Assembly: GCF_026410085.1 (NCBI RefSeq)
Contig: NZ_CP112866.1
Coordinates: forward strand, 4,215,001 to 4,279,000
Reading direction: 5' to 3'
DNA: 64,000 nt
Origin: Pseudomonas quebecensis
GTDB taxonomy: Bacteria > Pseudomonadota > Gammaproteobacteria > Pseudomonadales > Pseudomonadaceae
The notes beneath the pieces are model-generated. The model was not told the DNA's origin, did not search any database, and was given only the letters and a program-made list of their open reading frames with translations. Numbering within the stretch: position 1 is the stretch's first letter; each line of letters starts with the position of its first letter. The translations under genes and the position numbers were made by a program. Shown piece after piece: positions 53,337-64,000 of the stretch.

Positions 53337-53804
53337 TCAATCGAACTGGGCAAGCATCCAGCGTTGATACTCGGCGACGCCGGCATCGCCCTCCCGGGGC
53401 GCCCAGTGCGCGAGCTCACCCTCGCCGACCGGTCGATAGGGCCCGGCCTTGCATTCGAACATCACGGTGTCGGGCTGCAGCACCACCAGACCATGGAACA
53501 CCCCCGGCTGCAGATCGACGCCGGCGCATTCGCTGCCGGCCTGCATCACGCGCCTGGCGATCACTTCGCCGTTGTCGTTGAACACCAGCAGGCCCAGACG
53601 GCCCTGGAGCACAAGCAGGGTTTCCGCCTTGTCCGCGCTGAGATGGCGGTGAGGTGGCACGTAGGTGCCGGGTTGCAGGCCCACCGCCATGCGATGGCAA
53701 GGCTCATCCATGTCATGGAAGTTATGATGATGCCGCCCACGGGGGCTGGCGGCCGCTTTCTCGGCCAGTTCGGTGAACAGTGTCTGATCCAGAAAGCGGG
53801 CCAT
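53337..53804 (-). CDS. WbuC-family cupin protein
   Basis: A 155-residue cupin. The metal-binding motifs are PPHRHLSADKAETLLVLQG (about 50-68), with two His and a Glu, and GVFHGLVVL (about 101-109) with a third His. The N-terminal RGRHHHNFHDMDEP is the WbuC signature. Function is unclear; the family is named from an O-antigen locus. Four bp separate it from the hpt stop. Confidence 0.88.
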   Translation of the reverse strand: MARFLDQTLFTELAEKAAASPRGRHHHNFHDMDEPCHRMAVGLQPGTYVPPHRHLSADKAETLLVLQGRLGLLVFNDNGEVIARRVMQAGSECAGVDLQPGVFHGLVVLQPDTVMFECKAGPYRPVGEGELAHWAPREGDAGVAEYQRWMLAQFD

Positions 53805-53807
53805 GCG

Positions 53808-54365
53808 TTACATCCCTTTGACGGCGTAGATACCATTGGCGTTGCGCCAGTAGCCTTTGTAATCCATACCGTAACCGAAAATATAGCGGTCGATGCACGG
53901 CAGGCCGACGAAATCGGCTTTCAACTCGGGACGGGCCTTGCGGTCGTGGTCCTTGTCGATCAGTACGGCGGTGTGCACTTTACGTGCGCCGGCGTGTTTG
54001 CAGAAGTCGATAATCGCACCCAGGGTGTGACCTTCATCGAGGATATCGTCGATGATCAGCACGTCACGATCGATGAACGAGACTTCCGGCTTGGCCTTCC
54101 AGAACAGGTCGCCGCCGCTGGTTTCATTGCGATAGCGGGTAGCGTGCAGGTAAGACGCTTCCAGTGGGAAGTGCAGATGAGTCAGCAGCTTGCCGGCGAA
54201 GATCAGGCCGCCGTTCATCACACAGAACACCACCGGGTTGGTGTCGGCCATTTCGCGAGTGATGTGTGCGCCGACCTTGGCGATCGCTTCTTCGACTTGC
54301 GCTTCGGTGTACAGGCAGTCAGCCTCGCGCATGATTTGACGGATATGCTCGAGATCAGCGGACAT
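53808..54365 (-). CDS. hpt: hypoxanthine-guanine phosphoribosyltransferase
   Basis: A 185-residue purine salvage enzyme, making IMP or GMP from base and PRPP. The PRPP loop is VLIIDDILDEGHTLGAI (about 100-116), and FVGLPCIDRYIFGYGMDYKG (about 149-168) covers the base-binding end. ATG 54365 is used (MSADLEHIRQ). Divergent from upp. Confidence 0.95.
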   Translation of the reverse strand: MSADLEHIRQIMREADCLYTEAQVEEAIAKVGAHITREMADTNPVVFCVMNGGLIFAGKLLTHLHFPLEASYLHATRYRNETSGGDLFWKAKPEVSFIDRDVLIIDDILDEGHTLGAIIDFCKHAGARKVHTAVLIDKDHDRKARPELKADFVGLPCIDRYIFGYGMDYKGYWRNANGIYAVKGM

Positions 54366-54481
54366 GGCGCTCTCCAAGGGGTGCTGTGGCAAGAAAAGCG
54401 GGCGAAGGTACGCTTCTCATGCGCTGCGGGCAAGCCTTAATGGACTAACGTACTAGATGTCTATAGGACAACACCCTCGGA

Positions 54482-54493
54482 TAGATTAATCTA
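54482..54493. promoter_or_regulatory. 12-bp perfect palindrome upstream of upp
   Basis: TAGATTAATCTA is a perfect palindrome 35 bp before the upp start in the hpt-upp intergenic region, an operator-like feature. No matching regulator can be named. Confidence 0.3.
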
Positions 54494-54528
54494 GGCCGGT
54501 TTTTTTGCCCGCCGCCGGAGCCTTTCCC

Positions 54529-55167
54529 ATGCCCACTCGCGAGATCCGCCACCCGCTGATCCGACACAAACTCGGCCTTATGCGCCGCGCCGACATCAGC
54601 ACGAAGAATTTCCGTGAGCTTGCTCAGGAAGTCGGAGCGCTGCTCACTTACGAAGCCACCAAGGATTTGCCACTGGAGAGCTACGAGATCCCAGGTTGGG
54701 CCGGTCCCGTCCAGGTCGAGAAGATCGCCGGTAAGAAAATCACCGTGGTCCCGATCCTGCGCGCCGGTATCGGCATGCTTGAAGGCGTGCTCAGCCTGAT
54801 TCCGGGCGCCAAGGTCAGCGCCGTGGGCGTGGCCCGCAATGAAGAGACGCTGCAGGCTCACACCTACCTGGAAAAACTCGTTCCGGAAATCAATGAGCGC
54901 CTGGCGATGATCATCGACCCGATGCTCGCCACCGGCAGTTCCATGGTCGCCACCATCGACCTGCTGAAAAAGGCCGGTTGCAAGGACATCCGCGCCATGG
55001 TGCTGGTGGCCGCGCCCGAAGGCATCGCGGCCGTCGAGAGTGCGCACCCGGACGTGCAGATCTATACCGCCTCCATCGATGAACGTTTGAACGAACACGG
55101 TTACATCATCCCCGGCCTGGGCGATGCCGGTGACAAGATCTTCGGCACCAAGCAGAAGGACGCGTGA
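54529..55167 (+). CDS. upp: uracil phosphoribosyltransferase
   Basis: A 212-residue enzyme making UMP from uracil and PRPP. ATG 54529 ([20 protein letters not shown]) gives the usual length. The PRPP motif is [17 protein letters not shown] (about 126-142), and [16 protein letters not shown] at the C-terminus is the uracil-binding loop. The uraA permease follows directly. Confidence 0.97.
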   Translation: MPTREIRHPLIRHKLGLMRRADISTKNFRELAQEVGALLTYEATKDLPLESYEIPGWAGPVQVEKIAGKKITVVPILRAGIGMLEGVLSLIPGAKVSAVGVARNEETLQAHTYLEKLVPEINERLAMIIDPMLATGSSMVATIDLLKKAGCKDIRAMVLVAAPEGIAAVESAHPDVQIYTASIDERLNEHGYIIPGLGDAGDKIFGTKQKDA

Positions 55168-55169
55168 GC

Positions 55170-56444
55170 ATGCAGGATGAATTCAACGACCCGCTTTGGC
55201 GCCAGATCCTGTCTGGCGCACAAATGCTCTTCGTGGCATTTGGCGCGCTGGTGTTGATGCCACTGATCACAGGTCTTGATCCAAACGTCGCGCTGTTCAC
55301 CGCCGGCCTGGGCACGTTGTTGTTCCAGGTGGTGACCGGGCGACAGGTGCCAGTGTTCCTGGCATCGAGTTTTGCCTTCATCACCCCGATCATCCTCGCC
55401 AAGGGCCAGTTCGGCCTCGCGGCGACCATGGGCGGCGTGATGGCGGCCGGCTTCGTGTATACGTTCCTGGGCCTGGCGGTGAAGATCAAAGGCACCGGCT
55501 TTATCGACCGGCTGCTGCCGCCGGTGGTAATCGGGCCGGTGATCATCTCCATCGGCCTGGCCATGGCGCCGATCGCCGCAAACATGGCCATGGGCAAGTC
55601 CGGCGACGGTGCCGAGCTGATTCATTACCAGACGGCGATGATGATCTCGATGCCGGCGCTGCTGACCACGCTGATCGTGGCGGTATTCGGCAAGGGCATT
55701 TTTCGCCTGGTGCCGATTATCTCCGGCGTGCTGGTGGGGTTTGCCATGTCGTTCTACTTTGGCGTGGTCGATACCGCGAAGATCGCCGCCGCACCCTGGT
55801 TCGCTCTACCCCACTTCACCGCGCCGGAATTCAACTGGCAGGCGATCCTGTTTATCGTCCCGGTGGCCCTGGCCCCGGCGATCGAACATATCGGCGGTGT
55901 GATTGCAGTAGGCAGCGTGACCGGACGCGACTACCTGAAAAAGCCTGGCCTGCATCGCACCTTGCTGGGTGACGGCATCGCAACCACGGCCGCCGGCCTG
56001 TTTGGCGGCCCGCCGAACACCACCTACGCCGAAGTGACCGGCGCGGTGATGCTGACCAAGAACTACAACCCGAAAATCATGACCTGGGCGGCTATCTTTG
56101 CCATCAGCCTGGCATTTATCGGCAAATTCGGCGCACTGCTGCAAAGCATCCCGGTGCCGGTGATGGGCGGGATTCTGTGCCTGTTGTTCGGTTCGATTGC
56201 CGCCGTGGGCATGAACACCCTGATCCGCCACAAGATCGACCTGGGTGAGGCGCGCAATCTGGTGATTGTGTCGGTAACCCTGGTGTTCGGGATTGGCGGC
56301 GTGTTGGTCGGTACCGGCACCGGCCCGGATGACTTCGGCTTGAAGGGCATTGCCCTGTGTGCCGTGGTAGCGATTGGCTTGAACCTGTTGCTGCCGGGCA
56401 ATGATGGCTGGAAGAACAAGAAACCGGATGAGCCGTTGATCTAA
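55170..56444 (+). CDS. uraA: uracil permease (NCS2 family)
   Basis: A 424-residue transporter with about 12-14 hydrophobic segments. ATG 55170 is 2 bp after the upp stop; a GTG at 55164 overlapping upp is also possible. VALAPAIEHIGGVIAVG contains the conserved His/Glu region, and GLFGGPPNTTYAEVTGAVML is the NCS2 signature. Together with upp it imports and captures uracil. Confidence 0.95.
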   Translation: MQDEFNDPLWRQILSGAQMLFVAFGALVLMPLITGLDPNVALFTAGLGTLLFQVVTGRQVPVFLASSFAFITPIILAKGQFGLAATMGGVMAAGFVYTFLGLAVKIKGTGFIDRLLPPVVIGPVIISIGLAMAPIAANMAMGKSGDGAELIHYQTAMMISMPALLTTLIVAVFGKGIFRLVPIISGVLVGFAMSFYFGVVDTAKIAAAPWFALPHFTAPEFNWQAILFIVPVALAPAIEHIGGVIAVGSVTGRDYLKKPGLHRTLLGDGIATTAAGLFGGPPNTTYAEVTGAVMLTKNYNPKIMTWAAIFAISLAFIGKFGALLQSIPVPVMGGILCLLFGSIAAVGMNTLIRHKIDLGEARNLVIVSVTLVFGIGGVLVGTGTGPDDFGLKGIALCAVVAIGLNLLLPGNDGWKNKKPDEPLI

Positions 56445-56460
56445 CTGCCGACGCACCCAC

Positions 56461-56497
56461 CAATGTGGGAGGGGCTTGCCCCCCTCCCACATTTGAT
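56461..56497. repeat. REP hairpin between uraA and hisC
   Basis: AATGTGGGAGGGGCTTGCCC continues into CCCTCCCACATTT, a single REP palindrome between convergent genes. It may serve as their terminator. Confidence 0.88.
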
Positions 56498-56508
56498 TTC
56501 AGTGGATG

Positions 56509-57561
56509 TTAGAGCTCACCCAACCCATCGATCAACGCCTGGTTCTGCTCCGGCGTACCGATGCTGATCCGCAGGAACTGGGCAATCCGCGCCTGCTTGA
56601 AGTGGCGCACGATCACCCCTTGCTCGCGCAACTTGGCTGCCAGTCCGGCTGCATCGTGGCGTGGGTGGCGGGCAAAGATGAAATTGGCCGCTGACGGCAG
56701 CACCTCAAACCCCTTAGCTTCCAGCTGCACGACCAATTGGTGGCGGCTGTCGATCACCTGCTGACAGGTTTTCTCGAAGTATTCACGATCGTCGAACGCC
56801 GCCGCCGCGCCGACAATTGCCAGGCGATCCAGCGGATAGGAATTGAAGCTGTTCTTGACCCGCTCCAGCGCTTCGATCAGGTCCGGGTGGCCCACCGCCA
56901 GGCCTACGCGCAAACCGGCGAGTGAGCGCGATTTGGACAGGGTCTGGGTCACCAACAGGTTCGGGTAGCGGTCCACCAGGCTGATGGCGGTTTCGCCGCC
57001 AAAGTCGATATAGGCTTCATCCACCACTACCACCGAATCCGGGCTGGCCTTGAGGATCTGCTCCACCGCGTCCAGAGCCATTACACAACCGGTTGGCGCA
57101 TTCGGGTTGGGGAAGATGATCCCGCCATTGGGTCTGGCGTAGTCCGCCGTGCGGATCTGAAACTGCTCGTCCAATGGCACCGGCGCCGACTGGATGCCGT
57201 AGAGGCCGCAGTACACCGGATAAAAGCTGTAGCTGATGTCCGGGAACAGCAGCGGCAGCTCGTGCTGGAACAGGCCGTGGAAGATGTGCGCCAGCACTTC
57301 GTCGGAGCCGTTGCCGAGGAACACTTTGCCAGCATCGATCGCGTAATACCTGGCCACGGCCTGTTTGAGCAGGTCGCTGTTGGGGTCCGGGTACAAACGC
57401 AGGTCATCGTTCAACTCGGCCTGCATGGCGGCCAACGCCTTGGGCGATGGGCCGTACGGGTTCTCGTTGGTGTTGAGCTTGACCAACTTGGTCAGCTTCG
57501 GTTGCTCGCCGGGTACGTAAGGCACCAGATCCTTGACGAAGGGACTCCAGAATTTGCTCAT
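56509..57561 (-). CDS. hisC: histidinol-phosphate aminotransferase
   Basis: A 350-residue fold-type I PLP enzyme of histidine synthesis. The PLP lysine is in [17 protein letters not shown] (about 212-228), the Asp/Tyr pair in [13 protein letters not shown] (about 165-177) and the N-terminal [13 protein letters not shown] (about 27-39) binds substrate. It follows hisD by 3 bp. Confidence 0.97.
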   Translation of the reverse strand: MSKFWSPFVKDLVPYVPGEQPKLTKLVKLNTNENPYGPSPKALAAMQAELNDDLRLYPDPNSDLLKQAVARYYAIDAGKVFLGNGSDEVLAHIFHGLFQHELPLLFPDISYSFYPVYCGLYGIQSAPVPLDEQFQIRTADYARPNGGIIFPNPNAPTGCVMALDAVEQILKASPDSVVVVDEAYIDFGGETAISLVDRYPNLLVTQTLSKSRSLAGLRVGLAVGHPDLIEALERVKNSFNSYPLDRLAIVGAAAAFDDREYFEKTCQQVIDSRHQLVVQLEAKGFEVLPSAANFIFARHPRHDAAGLAAKLREQGVIVRHFKQARIAQFLRISIGTPEQNQALIDGLGEL

Positions 57562-57564
57562 GTG

Positions 57565-58884
57565 TTATTTCCCCTCATCCAGGATTCGATACTCGGCGCT
57601 ACGGGCGTGAGCGCTCAGGGACTCACCACGGGCCAGCACCGACGCGGTCTTGCCCAGCTCGGATGCGCCTTGTGGCGAGCAGAAGATGATTGACGAGCGC
57701 TTCTGGAAGTCATAAACCCCCAGCGGCGACGAAAATCGCGCGGTGCCGGAAGTCGGCAGCACGTGATTGGGGCCGGCACAGTAGTCACCCAAGGCTTCGC
57801 TGGTATGACGCCCCATGAAGATCGCACCGGCATGACGAATCGACGGCAGCCAGGCCTGTGGGTCGGCCACCGACAATTCCAGATGCTCCGGCGCGATGCG
57901 GTTGGCCACTTCAATGGCCTGTTCCATGTCCTGCACCAGAATCAGCGCGCCACGACCATTGATTGATTTCTCGATGATTTCGGCACGTTCCATGGTCGGC
58001 AACAACTTATCGATGCTGGCGGCGACCTTGTCGAGGAACTCGGCATCCGGGCTGACCAGGATCGCCTGGGCGTCTTCGTCATGCTCGGCCTGGGAGAACA
58101 GGTCCATGGCGATCCAATCCGGGTCGGTCTGGCCATCGCACACCACCAGGATCTCCGAAGGACCGGCAATCATATCGATACCGACCTGGCCAAATACATG
58201 GCGCTTGGCAGTGGCGACGTAGATGTTGCCGGGACCAACGACCTTGTCGACCTTCGGCACACTTTCGGTGCCATAAGCCAGCGCCGCAACCGCTTGGGCA
58301 CCGCCGATGGTGAATACACGGTCGACACCGGCAATACAGGCAGCGGCCAGCACCAGCTCGTTGATTTCACCGCGCGGGGTGGGCACCACCATGACGACTT
58401 CAGTCACGCCCGCCACCTTGGCAGGAATCGCATTCATCAAAACGGACGACGGGTACGACGCCTTGCCACCCGGCACGTACAGGCCGGCACGATCCAGTGG
58501 CGTGACCTTCTGGCCCAGCACCGTGCCGTCGGCTTCGGTGTAGCTCCAGGAGTCCTGTTTTTGTTGCTCGTGGTAGCTGCGCACTCGCGCCGCCGCCACT
58601 TCGAGGGCTTCGCGCTGCGGCACGGTAATGCGGGTCAGCGCCAGCTCCAGGCGTTCACGCGGCAGGATCAGGTCGGCCATGGACTGCACGTCGAGACCGT
58701 CGAACTGACGGGTGAAATCCACCAGCGCCGCGTCACCGCGCGCGCGCACCGCCTTGATGATGTCGAGCACCCGCTGGTTGACCGAGTCGTCGGACACGCT
58801 TTCCCAGCTCAGCAAATGATCCAGATGATGGGCGAAATCCGGGTCGGCAGCGTTGAGTCGGGCAATTGCAGTGGACGTGGTCAT
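57565..58884 (-). CDS. hisD: histidinol dehydrogenase
   Basis: A 439-residue NAD- and zinc-dependent enzyme carrying out the last two steps of histidine synthesis. Signature motifs are [14 protein letters not shown] (about 246-259) and the catalytic [13 protein letters not shown] (about 339-351); [14 protein letters not shown] holds Gln/His zinc ligands. ATG 58884 ([10 protein letters not shown]) is used; the longer open frame upstream is not coding in character. Confidence 0.97.
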   Translation of the reverse strand: MTTSTAIARLNAADPDFAHHLDHLLSWESVSDDSVNQRVLDIIKAVRARGDAALVDFTRQFDGLDVQSMADLILPRERLELALTRITVPQREALEVAAARVRSYHEQQKQDSWSYTEADGTVLGQKVTPLDRAGLYVPGGKASYPSSVLMNAIPAKVAGVTEVVMVVPTPRGEINELVLAAACIAGVDRVFTIGGAQAVAALAYGTESVPKVDKVVGPGNIYVATAKRHVFGQVGIDMIAGPSEILVVCDGQTDPDWIAMDLFSQAEHDEDAQAILVSPDAEFLDKVAASIDKLLPTMERAEIIEKSINGRGALILVQDMEQAIEVANRIAPEHLELSVADPQAWLPSIRHAGAIFMGRHTSEALGDYCAGPNHVLPTSGTARFSSPLGVYDFQKRSSIIFCSPQGASELGKTASVLARGESLSAHARSAEYRILDEGK

Positions 58885-59009
58885 AGCGAGGGCCTCATAG
58901 GATTGGCAAAAACTCAGGCGCCCTAAACTACCGTTCGCTCCGCTTGGGCACCTGAGAATTCTGGCTATGAGGCGGATAGACGGGCGCAGCCTATGGCCGC
59001 GCGGGTGAG

Positions 59010-59645
59010 TCAACCGCGGTGTCGAGACTCCACTGCCTTGCGCAGGGTGTCGATCAACGCCTGGATTCGGGCGTGCTGCATCTTCATTGATGCCTTGTTG
59101 ACGATCAGGCGGGAGCTGATGTCAGCGATGAAATCCTGTGGTTCGAGACCGTTGGCACGCAGGGTGTTGCCGGTATCGACCACGTCGATGATCTTGTCGG
59201 CCAGGCCGATCAGTGGCGCCAGCTCCATGGAGCCGTAGAGTTTGATGATGTCGACCTGACGGCCTTGCTCGGCGTAGTAGCGCTTGGCGACGTTGACGAA
59301 CTTGGTGGCCACACGCAGGCGGCCCTTGGGTTCAACGTCACCGACGCGGCCGGCGGTCATCAACTTGCACAGGGCAATACGCAGGTCCAGCGGTTCGTAC
59401 AAGCCCTGGCCACCATATTCCATCAGCACGTCCTTGCCGGCGACGCCAAGGTCGGCCGCGCCATGTTCAACATAGGTCGGCACGTCGGTGGCCCGCACGA
59501 TCAACAGACGAACGTCGTCCTGGGTGGTGGGAATGATCAGCTTGCGGCTCTTGTCCGGATTCTCGGTCGGCACGATGCCCGCTTCAGCCAGAAGCGGCAA
59601 AGTGTCGTCAAGGATGCGGCCCTTGGACAGTGCGATGGTCAACAT
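59010..59645 (-). CDS. hisG: ATP phosphoribosyltransferase, short form
   Basis: The first enzyme of histidine synthesis. ATG 59645 ([19 protein letters not shown]) gives 211 residues, the short HisG-S form that lacks the regulatory domain and works with HisZ, which is not in this window. The PRPP-binding motif is [14 protein letters not shown] (about 160-173). Confidence 0.96.
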   Translation of the reverse strand: MLTIALSKGRILDDTLPLLAEAGIVPTENPDKSRKLIIPTTQDDVRLLIVRATDVPTYVEHGAADLGVAGKDVLMEYGGQGLYEPLDLRIALCKLMTAGRVGDVEPKGRLRVATKFVNVAKRYYAEQGRQVDIIKLYGSMELAPLIGLADKIIDVVDTGNTLRANGLEPQDFIADISSRLIVNKASMKMQHARIQALIDTLRKAVESRHRG

Positions 59646-59765
59646 GGGAAACGTCAATCCTTCATCAGGCTATTGCTGCCTGGTCGCAAACGGCGCCAGA
59701 CACAGATCGAGGCCATGACAGCCTCGATTTGGAACACATTCAGCATACCGCGAACTGACACCGTC

Positions 59766-59860
59766 TGTGGTGAGCGGGCTTGCGCGGTGCGGGGTTGAGT
59801 AGCGACCCCAAAGCGGGGACTGCTGCGCAGTCCAGCGCGGGGCAAGCCCGCTCACCACAG
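59766..59860. repeat. REPIN upstream of hisG-murA junction
   Basis: TGTGGTGAGCGGGCTTGCGC and GCGGGGCAAGCCCGCTCACC with CACA after are inverted REPs of the GAGCGGGC group, around GGGGTTGAGTAGCGACCCC and a second small stem (CTGCTGCGCAG). It lies in the hisG-murA gap. Confidence 0.88.
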
Positions 59861-59914
59861 CAAGCTCGTTCACCACAGCAAGCCCGCTCACCACAGCAAG
59901 CTCGCTCACCACAG
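59853..59914. repeat. 18-bp tandem repeat derived from the REP tail
   Basis: Three consecutive copies of CACCACAGCAAGCTCGCT (variants at two positions) start at 59853, 59871 and 59889, followed by a partial CACCACAG. The unit repeats the 3' tail of the adjoining REPIN. Confidence 0.9.
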
Positions 59915-59937
59915 TGACGGTGTTTTCAGCTCCAGGA

Positions 59938-61466
<1,529 letters not shown>

Positions 61467-61512
61467 GCTCAACCTCTATCGGCGCCCAGTGCGCGCGGGT
61501 CGCACATCATAC

Positions 61513-61567
61513 AAAAAAGCCCCGCGCCTGCGAACCCCGCATAGCAGGACTCTGACGGGGGGCTTGC
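61513..61567 (-). terminator. terminator after the mla operon
   Basis: On the minus strand, AAGCCCCCCGTC, a short internal stem and GCGGGGCTTTTTT form a hairpin with a T tail, just past mlaB. It separates mla from ibaG-murA. Confidence 0.8.
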
Positions 61568-61580
61568 TTGAAGACGTGTA

Positions 61581-61886
61581 TTAAGGATGCGCCAACAGCT
61601 CGGTCAGACCGGAAACTTCGGCAATTTCGCGCATGTCTTCAGGTAACGCACGGATGCTGACGGTTTTTTGGGCCGCCTCGGCATCGCGCATGAAGCACAG
61701 CAGCAACGACAGGCCGACACTGCTGGATTTGGTCACCGCCGAACAGTCCAGTACCAGCGCGGGCGCGGTACTGGTCTTGATCAACGCCTGCCCCTGCTTG
61801 CGCAGGTCAGGCCCGGTGCGGTAATCCAGCACGCCGCTGAGGAATAACTCACCGGCGTCGCCAAGACGCACAGCCGACTCGGTCAT
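61581..61886 (-). CDS. mlaB: STAS-domain protein MlaB
   Basis: A 101-residue STAS protein that stabilises the MlaFE transporter from the cytoplasm. LVLDCSAVTKSSSVGLSLLL (about 44-63) is the STAS core with the conserved Ser/Thr site. ATGA overlap with mlaC, last gene of the operon. Confidence 0.93.
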   Translation of the reverse strand: MTESAVRLGDAGELFLSGVLDYRTGPDLRKQGQALIKTSTAPALVLDCSAVTKSSSVGLSLLLCFMRDAEAAQKTVSIRALPEDMREIAEVSGLTELLAHP

Positions 61887-62530
61887 TGTGCAGCCTTCCC
61901 GGCTTCTTTGTCGGACGTTTCCTTGGCCTTGGCGACTTCACCGGCCCAACCATTGATGGTCTTGTCCAGGTCGTTGCCATTGCGCTGCATGGCGTCGGCG
62001 AACTGATCACGGAACAGCTTGCCGATGTTGATGCCGTTGATGATCACGTTACGCAACTTCCATTCGCCCTTGACCTTCTCCAGGGTGTACTGGACAGGGT
62101 AGACGGCACCGTTGTTGCCTTTGACGCTCATGTTCACGCTGGTGCGATCACCCGACTCATCGCCGGCGGGTGCAACGGTAATGCCCTGGTTGTTGTACTC
62201 GAGCAACGCATTGCCATAGAACTGGAACAGGCCGCGCTTGAAGTTTTCCTGGAAGCGCTGCATCTGCTCAGGGGTCGCCTTGCGCGAATACTTGACCGTC
62301 ATGATGCTGCGGGAAATGCCTTCGGCATCCACCACCGGTCCGACAATGCTGTTGAGCGCATCATAGAACTTACTCGGGTCTTGCTTGTACTGTTCTTTGT
62401 TGGCGGTCAGATCAGCCAACATTTTGTTGGTCGTGTCCTGCACCAGATCGTGCGCAGAACCCGCCGCGTTGGCCATCAATGGCAGCGCTGCAAGCAGTAC
62501 CAGAAGGCCACGTCGCAAGGTAGAGATCAT
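61883..62530 (-). CDS. mlaC: periplasmic phospholipid carrier MlaC
   Basis: A 215-residue periplasmic protein (Tgt2/ttg2D family). ATG 62530 gives a signal peptide (LLVLLAALPLMANAAG). YALNSIVGPVVD-like motif DALNSIVGPVVDAEGISRSI and FKRGLFQFYGNALLEYNNQG are the family features. MlaC shuttles phospholipid between the outer-membrane lipoprotein MlaA and MlaFEDB. The C-terminal 40 residues are charged and variable. Confidence 0.95.
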   Translation of the reverse strand: MISTLRRGLLVLLAALPLMANAAGSAHDLVQDTTNKMLADLTANKEQYKQDPSKFYDALNSIVGPVVDAEGISRSIMTVKYSRKATPEQMQRFQENFKRGLFQFYGNALLEYNNQGITVAPAGDESGDRTSVNMSVKGNNGAVYPVQYTLEKVKGEWKLRNVIINGINIGKLFRDQFADAMQRNGNDLDKTINGWAGEVAKAKETSDKEAGKAAQ

Positions 62531-62541
62531 GTACAGAGTCC

Positions 62542-63009
62542 TCATTTGGCGTCTTTATTGACCGTATTGAGCAAAAATTTTCCGATCAGGTCTTCAAGCA
62601 CCAGCGACGACTGCGTGTCGTGGATGGTCGAACCATCCTTGAGCAGGGCTGTTTCCCCGCCCACGCTGACACCGATGTATTTCTCGCCCAGCAGACCCGC
62701 AGTGAGGATAGACGCAGTGGAGTCGGTCGGCAGGTTGTCGACCTTCTTGTCCAGTTGCATCGTCACTCGACCGGTGAAACTGTCGCGATCCAGATCGATT
62801 GCCGTGACCTTGCCGATCGTCACGCCGGCCATGGTCACTTTAGCTCTGACAGTCAAACCGGCGATATTGTCGAAGTAGGCGTAAAGTTTATAAGTGTCGG
62901 CGGTGGGGCTGGCCGACAGGCCACTGACCCGCAGGGCCAGCAACAGTAAAGCCAGGATGCCAGCCAGCAAGAAAAGGCCGACACCGATTTCCACAGTGCG
63001 GTTTTGCAT
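62542..63009 (-). CDS. mlaD: MCE-domain protein MlaD
   Basis: A 155-residue protein with an N-terminal membrane helix (GVGLFLLAGILALLLLALRV) and one MCE domain (YKLYAYFDNIAGLTVRAKVT to GLLGEKYIGVSVGG). It forms a hexameric ring on MlaE. It shares one base with mlaE. Confidence 0.96.
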   Translation of the reverse strand: MQNRTVEIGVGLFLLAGILALLLLALRVSGLSASPTADTYKLYAYFDNIAGLTVRAKVTMAGVTIGKVTAIDLDRDSFTGRVTMQLDKKVDNLPTDSTASILTAGLLGEKYIGVSVGGETALLKDGSTIHDTQSSLVLEDLIGKFLLNTVNKDAK

Positions 63010-63806
63010 CAGAAATCTCCAAACATCAAGGCGGTCAAAATGAAGTCAAGGCCCAGTACCGCCAGCGAGGCGTACACAACGGTCTTGGTGGTGGCGCGAC
63101 TGATCCCTTCTGAAGTGGGCTCACAGTCGTAGCCTTGGAATACGGCAATCCACGTCACGACAAAGGCAAAGACGATGCTCTTTATAATGCCGTTGAGTAC
63201 ATCACCGTTGAAGGTGACGCTGTTCTGCATGTTGGCCCAGTAGGAACCGTCGTAGACGCCCAGCCAGTCCACCGCCACCCAGGAACCGCCCCAGATACCG
63301 ACCACGCTGAAGATCATCGCCAGCAGTGGCAGGGATATGAAGCCGGCCCACAGGCGCGGGGCAACAATGTATTTGAGCGGGTCGACGCCGATCATTTCCA
63401 GGCTGGACAACTGCTCGGTGGACTTCATATTGCCGATTTCGGCGGTCAGCGCGGAACCCGCGCGCCCGGCGAACAGCAACGCGGTGACCACCGGCCCCAG
63501 CTCGCGCAGCAGCGTCAGGGCAACCATCTGCCCCACCGCCTGCTCCGAGCCGTAGCTGGACAGGATATTGAAGCCCTGCAATGCCAGCACCATGCCGATG
63601 AACACCCCGGAGACCACAATGATCACCAGGGACATCACGCCGACGGCATGCAGTTGCTTGATCAACAGGCCAAAACCGCCGCCGATGCCGCCGCGGCCGA
63701 GCAAGGCGTGAAACAGAAAAATCGTCGAGCGGCCCAGCACTTCGACGATGTCGATGCCCGAGCGACCGAAAAGGCGAACCTTTTCGATAAGAGATGTTTT
63801 GCGCAT
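63009..63806 (-). CDS. mlaE: phospholipid transport permease MlaE
   Basis: A 265-residue MlaE-family permease with five to six hydrophobic helices. The family motif [19 protein letters not shown] (about 96-114) with [20 protein letters not shown] (about 118-137) is the coupling region for the ATPase MlaF. One base shared with mlaF (TGATG). Confidence 0.97.
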   Translation of the reverse strand: MRKTSLIEKVRLFGRSGIDIVEVLGRSTIFLFHALLGRGGIGGGFGLLIKQLHAVGVMSLVIIVVSGVFIGMVLALQGFNILSSYGSEQAVGQMVALTLLRELGPVVTALLFAGRAGSALTAEIGNMKSTEQLSSLEMIGVDPLKYIVAPRLWAGFISLPLLAMIFSVVGIWGGSWVAVDWLGVYDGSYWANMQNSVTFNGDVLNGIIKSIVFAFVVTWIAVFQGYDCEPTSEGISRATTKTVVYASLAVLGLDFILTALMFGDF

Positions 63807-64000
63807 CAGCGCTTCCCCAGAAGATCTGCGCGGTAATCCGCTGCCGGAAAGTGAAAAGGCACCGGGCCATCCGGATCGCCGGTCATGAATTGACGAATGC
63901 GCGGGTTGTCGGCATTCATCAGCTCTTCAGGCGTACCCTGCCCCAGTACCTGACCATCGCCCACGACGTAGAGGTAGTCGGCAATGCTCGCGGTTTCCGC
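63806..64000 (-). CDS. mlaF: ATPase MlaF, C-terminal part only
   Basis: The frame is open to the window edge; 64 residues of the C-terminus are visible (start [20 protein letters not shown], end [10 protein letters not shown]). [16 protein letters not shown] is the typical ABC-ATPase ending after the H-loop. The assignment rests mainly on its position before mlaE; the nucleotide-binding motifs lie outside the window. Confidence 0.93.
   Translation of the reverse strand, partial: AETASIADYLYVVGDGQVLGQGTPEELMNADNPRIRQFMTGDPDGPVPFHFPAADYRADLLGKR

Noticed and set aside
59853..59914. Evenly spaced repeats that could suggest a small CRISPR array.
   Set aside because: The units are contiguous with no spacers, short, and derived from the REP tail; no cas genes nearby.

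Overview
This window is chromosomal DNA from a Pseudomonas, most likely of the P. fluorescens group. The evidence is gene content and order (a complete dcw cluster, rnpB next to mraZ, mqo-hpt-upp-uraA, mlaFEDCB-ibaG-murA-hisGDC), high GC with strong third-position GC bias, and REP/REPIN palindromes of the kind common in fluorescent pseudomonads. No tRNA, rRNA, prophage or CRISPR array was seen.

Layout. 1-615: 3' end of a GGDEF diguanylate cyclase gene. 679-2439: an AT-richer accessory block on the minus strand holding a small unknown ORF, a CesT-type type III secretion chaperone and a protein resembling the catalytic domain of the Shigella OspC / Chromobacterium CopC effectors. 2511-20367: the full division and cell wall cluster on the minus strand (mraZ, rsmH, ftsL, ftsI, murE, murF, mraY, murD, ftsW, murG, murC, ddlB, ftsQ, ftsA, ftsZ, lpxC), mostly with overlapping genes, driven at least partly from a promoter with three 10-bp-spaced MraZ boxes. 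20726-25713: rnpB, rsmI and the divergent run lpoA, yraN, SIS-domain isomerase, dolP, which concern peptidoglycan synthase activation and envelope integrity. 25782-31016: an OmpA-like lipoprotein, an MBL hydrolase and a pqiA-pqiA-pqiB-pqiC lipid transport operon. 31029-39255: a MalT-type LuxR regulator, DUF1329 and DUF1302 envelope proteins and a fatty-acyl-CoA ligase, probably a regulated lipid or hydrophobic-substrate module. 39423-50634: mixed housekeeping genes (LysE exporter, hydroxyacid dehydrogenase, rsmC, a GDT1-type manganese exporter under a yybP-ykoY riboswitch, M48 protease, chemoreceptor, yedK, acyltransferase, small proteins, YajG lipoprotein). 51363-56444: mqo, a PA4642-like protein, a WbuC cupin, hpt, upp and uraA (purine/pyrimidine salvage). 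56509-64000: hisC, hisD, hisG, murA, ibaG and the mla phospholipid transport operon, with mlaF cut by the window edge.

The most unusual content is (i) the putative chaperone and OspC-like ADP-riboxanase pair next to lpxC and (ii) a ~207-bp element with IS4-like ends and a 13-14 bp target duplication, carrying a REPIN and inserted in the loop of a rho-independent terminator at 49357-49610. Family assignments rest on recognised motifs and remembered sequences; no database search was possible.
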